This document shows, in pieces, positions 8,477-17,348 of a stretch of DNA of 64,000 nt. The stretch is taken from assembly GCA_963794995.1 (NCBI GenBank), contig CAWCFV010000002.1, forward strand, positions 2,728,001-2,792,000, given 5' to 3'. A program made the position numbers and the translations under genes. Numbering within the stretch: the first letter of the stretch is position 1; each line of letters starts with the position of its first letter. This DNA is from CAWCFV01 sp963794995. Its GTDB lineage: Bacteria > Actinomycetota > Actinomycetes > JACCUZ01. The notes beneath the pieces were generated by a model, which saw only the letters and a list, made by a program, of their open reading frames with translations, was not told where the DNA came from and did no database searches.

Positions 8477-9316
8477 GTGCGCATCGACCTCCACACCCAC
8501 AGCACGGCGTCCGACGGCACCGAGAGCCCGGCCGAGCTGGTCCGGTCGGCGGCCGCCGCCGGGCTGGACGTCGTCGGGCTCACCGACCACGACACGGTGC
8601 GCGGCTGGGACGAGGCGCTCGACGCGCTGCCGCCGGGCGTGCGACTCGTCCGCGGTACCGAGATCTCCTGCGCGTACGACGGCATCAGCCTGCACCTGCT
8701 GGGCTACGGCATCGACCCCGCCTACCAGCCGCTCGCCGAGGAGATGGCGATGGCGCTGGACGACCGGGTGCCGCGGGCGCGGGCCATCGTGGGCAGGCTC
8801 GCCGACGCGGGTCACCCGATCACCTGGGAGTCCCTGATGGCCCAGGTCCCCGAGGGGGCGACGGTCGGCCGCCCGCACATCGCCGACACGCTGGTCGCCG
8901 CAGGGGTCGTGCGCGACCGCACCGAGGCCTTCGACTCGCTGCTGCACGACGGCAGCCAGTTCTTCGTGGGGCACTACTACGTCGACGCCGTGGCCGCCGT
9001 CCGGCTGGTGCGCGAGGCCGGTGGCGTCCCGGTGTTCGCCCACCCGGCGGCGCAGAAGCGCGGCGTCACGGTCGGCGACGACGCCATCCGCGCGATGGCG
9101 GCGGCCGGGCTGGGCGGGCTCGAGGTCGACCACCGCGACAACGCCCCCGAGAGCCGGGACCGGCTGCGCGCGCTGGCAGCCGAGCTCGACCTGCTGGTCA
9201 CCGGCTCCAGCGACTACCACGGCAGCGGCAAGCCGAACCGGCTCGGCGAGAGCACCACCGCGCCCGAGGTGCTGGAGGCACTGCTCGACCAGGTGCGCAG
9301 CGGGGTCACCGCGTGA
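8477..9316 (+). CDS. PHP-domain phosphoesterase
   Basis: 279 residues from GTG 8477. N-terminal PHP metal motifs are intact: RIDLHTHSTASDGT (HxH), GLTDHDT, EISCAYDG, then FAHPAA and a terminal GSSDYHG. PHP proteins of this size are trinuclear-metal phosphoesterases; relatives cleave nucleoside 3',5'-bisphosphates (RNase AM/YciV) or other small phosphates. The close match to the YciV-like layout makes a 3',5'-nucleotide or RNA 5'-end role plausible but unproven. The marC gene starts 11 bp downstream. Confidence 0.9.
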   Translation: MRIDLHTHSTASDGTESPAELVRSAAAAGLDVVGLTDHDTVRGWDEALDALPPGVRLVRGTEISCAYDGISLHLLGYGIDPAYQPLAEEMAMALDDRVPRARAIVGRLADAGHPITWESLMAQVPEGATVGRPHIADTLVAAGVVRDRTEAFDSLLHDGSQFFVGHYYVDAVAAVRLVREAGGVPVFAHPAAQKRGVTVGDDAIRAMAAAGLGGLEVDHRDNAPESRDRLRALAAELDLLVTGSSDYHGSGKPNRLGESTTAPEVLEALLDQVRSGVTA

Positions 9317-9326
9317 GCGCCGCCGG

Positions 9327-9938
9327 ATGAGCGCCGCGGACGTCAAGTTCGCCGTCGAGGTCTTCGTGACCCTGTTCGTCATCATGGACCCGCCGGGCAC
9401 CGTCCCGCTGTTCCTGAGCCTCACCAGCGGACGCAGCCACGCGATGCGCAAGCGGCTCGCCGGACAGGCCGTCGTCGTGGCGTTCTTCGTGATCACCGTC
9501 TTCGCGCTGTTCGGCCAGTCGATCCTCGACTACCTCGGCATCACGCTGTCCTCGATGCAGGTCGCGGGCGGCCTGCTGCTCCTGCTGGTGGCCCTCGAGC
9601 TGCTCACGGGCAAGGCCGACGACCCCGTCGAGACCCAGAACGTGAACGTGGCGCTGGTGCCGCTCGGCACGCCGCTGCTGGCAGGCCCGGGCGCGATCGT
9701 TGCCACCATCGTCTTCGTCAAGCGCGTGGACGAGCTCGGCTCGGCCCTGGCCGTGGCGATCGGCATCGTCGCCGTGCACGTCGTCCTCTGGCTGTTCATG
9801 CGCTTCTCGGTGGTCATCCTCCGCGTCATCAAGGACAGCGGGGTCACGCTGGTCACCCGGATCGCCGGCCTGCTCCTGTCCGCCATCGCGGTCCAGCTCG
9901 TCGCCGACGGCGTCACCGCGATGGTCAAGGGGGCCTGA
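9327..9938 (+). CDS. MarC family integral membrane protein
   Basis: 203 residues, six hydrophobic helices. It begins VKFAVEVFVTLFVIMDPPGTVPLFLSLT, the family signature with the conserved DPPG, and has PLGTPLLAGPGAIVATIV in the middle. MarC/UPF0056 proteins are inner-membrane proteins of unknown transport role; despite the name they are not established antibiotic-resistance factors. ATG 9327 is 10 bp after the PHP stop. The 3' end overlaps the convergent hydrolase gene by 14 bp. Confidence 0.9.
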   Translation: MSAADVKFAVEVFVTLFVIMDPPGTVPLFLSLTSGRSHAMRKRLAGQAVVVAFFVITVFALFGQSILDYLGITLSSMQVAGGLLLLLVALELLTGKADDPVETQNVNVALVPLGTPLLAGPGAIVATIVFVKRVDELGSALAVAIGIVAVHVVLWLFMRFSVVILRVIKDSGVTLVTRIAGLLLSAIAVQLVADGVTAMVKGA

Positions 9939-10788
9939 CCCCGGACCAGAACCCCAGGAGGGCGGCGACGGTCTCCGCGGGCGCGTCGGCCGCGGGGGAG
10001 TGCCCGACGCCGGGCAGCCGGGCGATGCGGGCACCCAGGCGTGCGGCGGTCGCCATCTGGAGCTCCGGGGGCCACACGTCGTCGTCGTCCCCGACGAGCA
10101 CCAGGGTCGGGAGCCCGAGGGCCGCGACCTCGTCGGTGCCGTCGACGGCGGTGAGCAGGTGCTCGGCGATGCGCCGCAGCGAGGCCGGGTGGTTGGCGAG
10201 GAACCGCCGGCGCATCCACTCCTCGACCTCGGGCGTCGGGGGCACCGCCTCGGTCTGCGCCTCGATCTGCCGCTTCGCGACCCAGATCGCCTCCAGGTCC
10301 ATGACGGCCAGCGCCTGCGCCAGCAGGCTGATGTTCGCGTCGGCCGGCGCGGGGACAGCGGCCGGCCCCGAGCTCATCAGGGTCAGGGACAGCAGGGCGC
10401 GGGGGTCGCCCACCGCGGCGACCTGGGACACCAGCCCGCCGAAGGAGTGGCCGACCAGGTGGGCGGGGCGGCCCAGGCCGGCGAGCACGGCGTGGACGTC
10501 GTCGGCCAGCACCTCGAGGTCGTACGACGAGGGGTCGTCGTCGCCCGGTGACTCGAACTGCCCCCGCTGGTCGATCGCGAGCACCGGGTGACCGGCGGCC
10601 GCGAGCGGGGCGAGGACGGCGATGAAGTCCTCCTTCGACCCGGTGTAGCCGGGGACGAGCAGCGCCGGGGCTCCCGGTTCGCGGTCGTCCGGCGGGTCGG
10701 CGACCAGCGCCGCGAGCGGACCCCGGGGCGTGGGCACCTGCCCCGACCGGACGCCGGCCGGGAGGTGCAGGAACGGCGGTCTGCTCAT
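9925..10788 (-). CDS. Alpha/beta hydrolase
   Basis: 287 residues. Canonical alpha/beta-hydrolase fold: PALLVPGYTGSKEDF (oxyanion region), LAIDQRGQFES, nucleophile elbow LVGHSFGG, LVLVGDDDDVWPP (acid) and LPGVGHSPAADAPAETVAALLGFW (catalytic His). Substrate not evident. ATG 10788 is 8 nt after a minus-strand TAGCGT (10797-10802), consistent with a near-leaderless transcript. Divergent from parA with 54 bp between starts. Confidence 0.88.
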   Translation of the reverse strand: MSRPPFLHLPAGVRSGQVPTPRGPLAALVADPPDDREPGAPALLVPGYTGSKEDFIAVLAPLAAAGHPVLAIDQRGQFESPGDDDPSSYDLEVLADDVHAVLAGLGRPAHLVGHSFGGLVSQVAAVGDPRALLSLTLMSSGPAAVPAPADANISLLAQALAVMDLEAIWVAKRQIEAQTEAVPPTPEVEEWMRRRFLANHPASLRRIAEHLLTAVDGTDEVAALGLPTLVLVGDDDDVWPPELQMATAARLGARIARLPGVGHSPAADAPAETVAALLGFWSGVRPP

Positions 10789-10842
10789 CAGCCGGAACGC
10801 TACCCGGCGACGGCTGACACGGCCGGGGGCGGGCCGTGCACA

Positions 10843-11604
10843 ATGGCGCCCGTGAGCCGGACCATCGCAGTCGCCAACCAGAAGGGCGGCGTGGCCAAGA
10901 CGACCACCGTGGCCTCGCTGGGCACCGCGATGGCCGAGCAGGGCCGCAAGGTCCTGCTGGTCGACCTCGACGCCCAGTCCTGCCTCACCTTCTCCCTGGG
11001 CCTGGACCCCGAGTCGGTCGAGCTGTCGGTGCACGACGTGCTGCTCGGCCGGGTCGGCGCCTCGATGGCGATCCAGCCGACGGCCGACGGCGTCGACCTG
11101 CTGCCGGCCACGATCGAGCTGGCCGGCACCGAGGCCCAGCTGCTGAGCCGTCCCGGACGCGAGTTCGTGCTGCGCACCGCGCTCGAGGAGGTCTCGGCGG
11201 CGTACGACGTGGTGCTGCTCGACTGCTCGCCCTCGCTGGGGGTGCTCACCCTCAACGCCCTGACCGCCGCGGACGAGGTGATCATCCCGCTCCAGTGCGA
11301 GATGCTCAGCCACCGCGGGGTCGGCCAGCTGCTCGACACCGTCACCGACGTGCAGCGGATCCTCAACCCCCGCCTGCGCGTCCTCGGCGTGCTGCCGACG
11401 ATGTTCGACGGGCGCACCAACCACGCCCGGGCGGTGCTCGCCGACGTCTCGGACCGCTACGGTCTGGCCGTGCTCGAGCCGTCGATCCCGAAGTCCGTCC
11501 GGTTCGCCGAGGCCCCCGCCGCGGGCCGGTCGGTGCTCGCGACGGCCCGCCGCACCCGCGGGGCCGAGGCCTACCGCGAGCTCGCCGGCGCGCTGCTCGC
11601 ATGA
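10843..11604 (+). CDS. ParA/Soj-family ATPase
   Basis: 253 residues. Deviant Walker A KGGVAKTTT near the N-terminus, VLLVDLDAQSCLTFSLG (Walker A'), and DVVLLDCSPSLGVLTLNAL (Walker B), the full ParA set. ParA ATPases position DNA or protein cargo. No ParB-like gene is visible in the window, so this looks like the orphan ParA of the Rv3213c type found beside rhlE in mycobacteria. ATG 10843 chosen; GTG 10852 is an alternative. The next gene overlaps (ATGA). Confidence 0.9.
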   Translation: MAPVSRTIAVANQKGGVAKTTTVASLGTAMAEQGRKVLLVDLDAQSCLTFSLGLDPESVELSVHDVLLGRVGASMAIQPTADGVDLLPATIELAGTEAQLLSRPGREFVLRTALEEVSAAYDVVLLDCSPSLGVLTLNALTAADEVIIPLQCEMLSHRGVGQLLDTVTDVQRILNPRLRVLGVLPTMFDGRTNHARAVLADVSDRYGLAVLEPSIPKSVRFAEAPAAGRSVLATARRTRGAEAYRELAGALLA

Positions 11605-11936
11605 GCACCCCCGAGGGCTTCGACCGCCTGCGCCGCCGCGGCCACGGACCCACCCCGTCCGGCGGACCCGCGCCGTCCACCGGACCCGCGCCGCTGCGGA
11701 TGGACCCCGAGGGCCGCAGTGCGCTCTACAGCGTGAGCACCCAGGGCCCGCCGCCCGGCGCGGTCACCGTGACCTGCTCGGAGTGCGAGCAGACCACGAC
11801 GGTCAGCCCCCAGCGGCTGGCCGTCCTGGCGGTGCCGTCGGTGCACCTGCCGCTGCTGCGCAAGGACCACCCGTCGTGGATGCGCTGCCCGGCCTGCCGG
11901 CGCCGTACCTGGGTCAAGGTCGTCATCACGCTGTAG
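11601..11936 (+). CDS. Small zinc-ribbon protein coupled to ParA
   Basis: 111 residues, ATG overlapping the parA stop. A Pro/Gly-rich N-terminus (residues 1-40) leads to a zinc-ribbon-like part with two CxxC knuckles (VTCSECEQTT and MRCPACRRRTW) about 32 residues apart, with VSPQRLAVLAVPSVHLPLLRKDHPSW between. The translational coupling suggests it works with the ParA ATPase, perhaps as adaptor or DNA-binding partner. No named family recognised. Confidence 0.72.
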   Translation: MSTPEGFDRLRRRGHGPTPSGGPAPSTGPAPLRMDPEGRSALYSVSTQGPPPGAVTVTCSECEQTTTVSPQRLAVLAVPSVHLPLLRKDHPSWMRCPACRRRTWVKVVITL

Positions 11937-11974
11937 CAGCGCCGCGCCTCGCTGGTGCAGCCCGCCCCGGCCGA

Positions 11975-12031
11975 CGAGTGGCGCGAGTTGGCTTCTCCGG
12001 GAGCCGGCTGGCAGCCGACTCGCGCCACTCG
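11975..12031. repeat. Long imperfect inverted repeat (possible terminator)
   Basis: Two 19-bp arms (11975-11993 and 12013-12031) are reverse complements with one mismatch, separated by a 19-nt spacer. The element lies between the convergent 11601 gene and the minus-strand gene at 12064. No T-run follows. It could act as a bidirectional hairpin terminator or be one copy of an interspersed palindrome. Confidence 0.8.
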
Positions 12032-12063
12032 ACGGGGAGCGACGGAGGCCGCCGCGCCCGGGG

Positions 12064-12277
12064 TCAGCCGTCGGTGCCGTCGGTGCCTGTCGGTGCCGTC
12101 GGTGCGGTCGCCGACGTAGGCGAGCAGGTCCGGCTCGCCGGACCGGATCCGGCCGACCTGCTCGCCCCCGTCACAGGTGAGCAGCGCCAGGTCGAGCCGT
12201 CCCGCCCCACGCCCGAGGACCCGCCAGGTCGCGCCGCCGGTCTCCCAGCGGCGCAAGGCGTCGAGGTCCTCGCTCAC
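12064..12277 (-). CDS. Small conserved protein, frameshifted near its end
   Basis: From GTG 12277 the frame reads VSEDLDALRRWETGGATWRVLGR and LALLTCDGGEQVGRIRSGEPDLLAYVGDR. I recognise this pattern from about 70-residue actinobacterial hypothetical proteins. The coding length 12277-12064 is 214 nt, one base too many. An extra t at about 12088 inside a GTCGGTGCC repeat shifts the frame; without it the protein ends TDGTDGTDGTDG then TGA at 12064. It starts 10 bp after the rhlE stop, so it is probably in that operon. Function unknown. Confidence 0.6.
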
Positions 12278-12287
12278 GAGGGTCCGG

Positions 12288-14039
<1,752 letters not shown>

Positions 14040-14128
14040 GCCGTCGGGGACGGCGGGCCGCTCGGGCGGGACGTTCGGTCGGAGCCGATCGGTTCGTCGG
14101 GCGACCGGGCATCCGTGATACGCGTGCC

Positions 14129-14148
14129 AGCCTACCCCTGGGTAGGCT
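14129..14148. promoter_or_regulatory. Symmetric bidirectional promoter (two TAGGCT -10 boxes)
   Basis: A perfect 9-bp inverted repeat (arms 14129-14137 and 14140-14148) with a 2-nt centre places TAGGCT on both strands. The plus-strand box ends 7 nt before GTG 14156, so that gene would be leaderless. The minus-strand box would give rhlE a leader of about 80 nt. One site may serve both divergent genes. Confidence 0.55.
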
Positions 14149-14155
14149 CGTCGTC

Positions 14156-14875
14156 GTGACGGAGCCTTCGGACCCCGGCAACGACGTGTCGGAGACCTCG
14201 CCCGACCCCCTCGCCGACGACGACTTCCGGGCCGCCGTGGTCGACCTCCTGGGTGCCCTCGCCTACGGCGAGCTCACCGCGTTCGAGCGGCTGGCCGACG
14301 ACGCCTCGTTCGCGCCGACCATCTCCGACAAGGCTGCCCTGGCGGCCATGGCGGTGGCCGAGTACCAGCACTTCGTGCTCCTGCGCGACCGGCTGGACCA
14401 GCTCGGCGTCGCACCCGAGGAGGCGATGGCGCCGTTCATCCCGGCGCTGGAGGCCTTCCACGAGCGCACCGCGCCGGGCGACTGGCTGGAGGGGCTGGTG
14501 AAGGCCTACGTCGGCGACGGCATCGCCGAGGACTTCTACCGGGAGATCTCGGCCTACGTCGACGACTCGACCCGTGACCTGGTGCTCACCGTGATGGAGG
14601 ACACCGGCCACGCGGCGTTCGCCGTCGAGCGGGTGCGCGCCGCGATCGAGGCCGAGCCGCGGGTGGCCGGCCGGCTGGCCCTCTGGGGCCGGCGGCTGGT
14701 CGGGGAGGCCCTCAGCCAGGCCCAGCGGGTCGCCGCCGAGCGTGACGCCCTGGCTGCCCTGCTGGTCGGTGGGATGGCCCACCGCGGGGCGGACCTCGCG
14801 GAGGTGGGCCGGATGTTCGCCCGGCTCACCGAGAACCACACCCGGCGGATGGCCACCCTCGGCCTGTCCGCCTGA
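14156..14875 (+). CDS. Ferritin-like-fold protein
   Basis: 239 residues from GTG 14156. The mostly helical sequence carries E...EYQH-type pairs: LGALAYGELTAFERL, AVAEYQHFVLLRDRL, then LVKAYVGDGIAEDFYREI and MEDTGHAAFAVERV, matching the ferritin-like/MiaE-like di-iron fold seen in the protein adjacent to rhlE in mycobacteria (Rv3210c type). A di-iron oxygenase or tRNA-modifying role is possible, but no substrate can be named. Divergent from rhlE. Confidence 0.78.
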   Translation: MTEPSDPGNDVSETSPDPLADDDFRAAVVDLLGALAYGELTAFERLADDASFAPTISDKAALAAMAVAEYQHFVLLRDRLDQLGVAPEEAMAPFIPALEAFHERTAPGDWLEGLVKAYVGDGIAEDFYREISAYVDDSTRDLVLTVMEDTGHAAFAVERVRAAIEAEPRVAGRLALWGRRLVGEALSQAQRVAAERDALAALLVGGMAHRGADLAEVGRMFARLTENHTRRMATLGLSA

Positions 14876-14915
14876 CCGGGCGCCGACGGAGCGCGGTCCG
14901 CCCGCGAGGACGGTC

Positions 14916-15143
14916 CTAGAGGGAGCCGAAGCCGACGCGGCGCGCCTCCGGCTCGCCGATCTCGACGTAGGCCAGCTTGTCGGCGGGGATCACGACCTGC
15001 CGCCCGCGCTCGTCGGTGAGGGTGAGGACAGGGGTCTTGCCCGTGAGCGCGGCGGACACTGCCTCGACGACCGCCTCCGAGGTCTCCGTGCTGTCGACCA
15101 CCAGCTCGCGGGTGGCGTGCTGCACGCCGATCCTGACCTCCAC
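14916..15143 (-). CDS. DUF3107 family protein (TB9.4-like)
   Basis: 75 residues, VEVRIGVQHATRELVVDS to IPADKLAYVEIGEPEARRVGFG, the full DUF3107 signature shared with mycobacterial TB9.4 (Rv3208A). I chose GTG 15143 because GGAGG lies five bases upstream. An in-frame ATG at 15176 would add a basic MARRRRIPEVP leader and sits 10 nt after a minus-strand TAGGCT, so it is the alternative. As in mycobacteria a TetR gene is next door. Function unknown. Confidence 0.88.
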   Translation of the reverse strand: MEVRIGVQHATRELVVDSTETSEAVVEAVSAALTGKTPVLTLTDERGRQVVIPADKLAYVEIGEPEARRVGFGSL

Positions 15144-15299
15144 GGGGACCTCCGGGATCCTGCGTCTGCGTGCCATGTCGCGGCCGAGCCTAGTGCGCTC
15201 CCGCCCGGGCTCCGGCACGGGGAGCCTCGCGTTCGCGCAGGGCGTGACCGCCGCGCTCGACGGCCGGTGCCGTGCGCCGCCGGATGCCCTCAGGTGTCC

Positions 15300-15929
15300 T
15301 CAGTGCGGCTCGCCGGTGCGGGGGAACCCGCCGATGCCCCGCCAGGACAGGCTCGCGAGCAGGCGGGCCGCCGCGTCGCGCGGGATCGTGCCGTCGTCGG
15401 AGAGCCAGTAGCGCGCAGCGACCTGGGCCATGCCCACCAGGCCGACGGCGAGCAGGCGCGCCTGGTCCTTGGGCAGCCCGGCGTCGTCGCGGATGACCTC
15501 GCCGATCGCCTCGGCGCAGGCCAGCGTCACCCCGTCGACCCGCTCGCGGACCTCCGGCTGGTTGACCAGGTCGGACTCGAAGACCAGACGGAACGCGCCG
15601 CCCTCCTCGTCGACGAACCGGAAGTACGCCTCGATCGTGTCGGCAACCCGCTGCTTGTTGTCGGTCGTGGCGTCGAGTGCGGCAGCCACCGCCGCGACGA
15701 CCGTGTCGACGTGCTGGTCGAGCAGGGCCAGGTAGAGGTCCAGCTTGCCGGGGAAGTGCTGGTAGAGCACCGGCTTGCTGACTCCGGCGGCGTCGGCGAT
15801 GTCGTCCATCGCTGCCGCGTGGTAGCCCTGCGCGACGAAGACCTCCTGCGCCGCACCGAGCAGCTGCTGACGCCGCGCCGACCGCGGAAGCCGCGCACCA
15901 CGGGTCCGGGCGTCCGGGGTTGCCGGCAC
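15300..15929 (-). CDS. TetR-family transcriptional regulator
   Basis: 209 residues from GTG 15929, preceded by AAGGAG. The N-terminal HTH is typical: RRQQLLGAAQEVFVAQGYHAAAMDDIADAAGVSKPVLYQHFPGK. The ligand domain (residues ~70-200) includes AFRLVFESDLVNQPEVRERV. By position next to DUF3107 it corresponds to the Rv3208 regulator of mycobacteria. The effector and targets are unknown. A minus-strand TAGGAT near 15966-15971 could be its -10 box. Confidence 0.9.
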   Translation of the reverse strand: MPATPDARTRGARLPRSARRQQLLGAAQEVFVAQGYHAAAMDDIADAAGVSKPVLYQHFPGKLDLYLALLDQHVDTVVAAVAAALDATTDNKQRVADTIEAYFRFVDEEGGAFRLVFESDLVNQPEVRERVDGVTLACAEAIGEVIRDDAGLPKDQARLLAVGLVGMAQVAARYWLSDDGTIPRDAAARLLASLSWRGIGGFPRTGEPH

Positions 15930-15991
15930 GTGAGCTCCTTCGTCGGTGGCGCGGGGTCGCGCGGGCACGATCCTAGGTCGGGGCGCGCGCC

Positions 15992-16186
15992 TCAGCGGTA
16001 CTCGTCGTCCGCCGGGTCCAGGACGCGGGACTGCTCGGCGAGGTCGGCCTCGTCGGCCTCGAGCCCGTCCGGCCGGGTCCTGTCGTCGTCCGGGACGCGC
16101 TCCACGGCCTCGGCCCGCTGCTCCAGCGCGTCCTCGACCGGCACCTCGAGGTCGCCGAGGGGGTCGCGCTCGTCGTGCTCGGTCAC
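15992..16186 (-). CDS. Short acidic conserved protein
   Basis: 64 residues, strongly acidic and without hydrophobic segments: DLEVPVEDALEQRAEAVERVPDDD ... DEADLAEQSRVLDPADDEYR. The repeated EDALEQ / EADLAEQ phrase is typical of a small actinobacterial protein family with no assigned function. GTG 16186 is 6 nt after a minus-strand TAGGGT, so a leaderless transcript fits. Confidence 0.68.
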   Translation of the reverse strand: MTEHDERDPLGDLEVPVEDALEQRAEAVERVPDDDRTRPDGLEADEADLAEQSRVLDPADDEYR

Positions 16187-16192
16187 GCCTGC

Positions 16193-16198
16193 ACCCTA
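16193..16198 (-). promoter_or_regulatory. Putative -10 (TAGGGT), leaderless
   Basis: TAGGGT on the minus strand ends 6 nt before GTG 16186 of the acidic protein gene, the leaderless spacing seen repeatedly in this window. Confidence 0.5.
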
Positions 16199-16323
16199 CG
16201 CCGGTGGGGCATAGGACAGCGGCGCACCGGGTACGCGCCTTGGGCCACAGAAGGCCCCCTGGCCTGGGACACTGTGGGCACCCGGCCCACGACCGACCCG
16301 ACGAGCTCCCTGCGAGGACCCCC

Positions 16324-17310
16324 GTGACCGTGAGCGACCAGCGCGACCTCGTCGCTGCGCTGCTCGGCGTCCCCGGCGTCGCCGGTGCCGCGGTCGAGAC
16401 GCACGGGGCCGGCCCCGGGACGCTGCGGCTGCAGCTCGCCGCCGGTGCCGACGAGGTCGACGTCGCCGGTGCCGTGAACCGACTGCTGCGCCGGGAGTTC
16501 GGCCTGGCCGTGGACGCCGACCGGGTGCGGGTGCTCGAGCAGTCCGCCGCCACCGGCCCGGCGGGTGCTCCGGCCTGGTCCACCACGAGGACCCCGCTCG
16601 CCGGCCACCTCGCCGGCTCCGAGGCCGGCTGGCCGGCCGCCCCGGACGCGGACGAGGGCACCCGTTCCGCCGCCGACGATGCCGCCGACGATGCCGCCGA
16701 CGACGATCACGACCAGCTCGACCACGAGCAGCAGGAGCACGAGCAGGACGACGAGGACCGGCCCGCGGTACCTGGCGAGCCCGGCGGTGGCGGTGTCAGC
16801 GGTGTCAGCGGTGTCAGCGGTGTCGTCGTCGACGAGGTGACCGGCCCCGACCCCGATCCCGTCCCGGGGCCCGGCCAGGACCGCCAGGACCGGTCCGGCG
16901 CGCGCACCGGCGCCGGACGGCTGGTGATCGAGCGGGTGCAGCTCGTCTCGGCCCTGCTCGGGGTCACCGTGTCGGTGACCCTGCGCGCCGGCGAGCAGTC
17001 CCAGGTGGGCGAGGCGGAGGGCGCCGCGACCAGCGGCGCGCTGCACCGCTCGGTCGCCGAGGCCACCCTGCGCTCGGTCGAGCGCCTCGTCGACGGCCAG
17101 GTCCGGTTCGCGGTCGAGCACGTCGAGATCGCCAGCACCGGCGGCGAGCGGACGGCGCTGGTGGTGCTGTCGATGGTCACCGATCGCGGCACGCAGCGGC
17201 TCTCCGGCGCCTCGGTCGTCCGCGACGACGCCCGGCAGGCCGTGATCCGCGCGGTGCTGGCGGCGGTGAACCGGCGGGTCGGACCGATGCTGCCCGAGGT
17301 GACCGGCTGA
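16324..17310 (+). CDS. Two-domain protein with variable repeat linker
   Basis: 328 residues from GTG 16324. An N-terminal ~80-residue domain (LVAALLGVPGVAGAAVETHGAG, LRREFGLAVDADRVRVLE) and a C-terminal ~130-residue domain (LVIERVQLVSALLGVTVSVTLRAGEQSQVGEAEG, HRSVAEATLRSVERLV) are joined by an acidic low-complexity linker encoded by two short tandem repeats. Both ends mention a conserved LLGV module, as if duplicated. No membrane segment. I do not recognise a characterised family. An alpha/beta hydrolase follows 38 bp later. Confidence 0.65.
   Translation: MTVSDQRDLVAALLGVPGVAGAAVETHGAGPGTLRLQLAAGADEVDVAGAVNRLLRREFGLAVDADRVRVLEQSAATGPAGAPAWSTTRTPLAGHLAGSEAGWPAAPDADEGTRSAADDAADDAADDDHDQLDHEQQEHEQDDEDRPAVPGEPGGGGVSGVSGVSGVVVDEVTGPDPDPVPGPGQDRQDRSGARTGAGRLVIERVQLVSALLGVTVSVTLRAGEQSQVGEAEGAATSGALHRSVAEATLRSVERLVDGQVRFAVEHVEIASTGGERTALVVLSMVTDRGTQRLSGASVVRDDARQAVIRAVLAAVNRRVGPMLPEVTG
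16669..16704 (+). repeat. Three 12-bp tandem repeats within a linker
   Basis: Three copies of gccgccgacgat (last base c in copy 3), encoding an Ala-Ala-Asp-Asp repeat. In-frame length change is possible by slippage. Confidence 0.9.
16792..16827 (+). repeat. Four 9-bp tandem repeats within a linker
   Basis: Three perfect copies of ggtgtcagc plus a diverged fourth, encoding Gly-Val-Ser units in the linker of the same protein. Copy number should vary between strains without breaking the frame. Confidence 0.9.
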
Positions 17311-17348
17311 GCTCCTCCGGGCCGGTCCCGCACTGGCCCGGCCACGAG

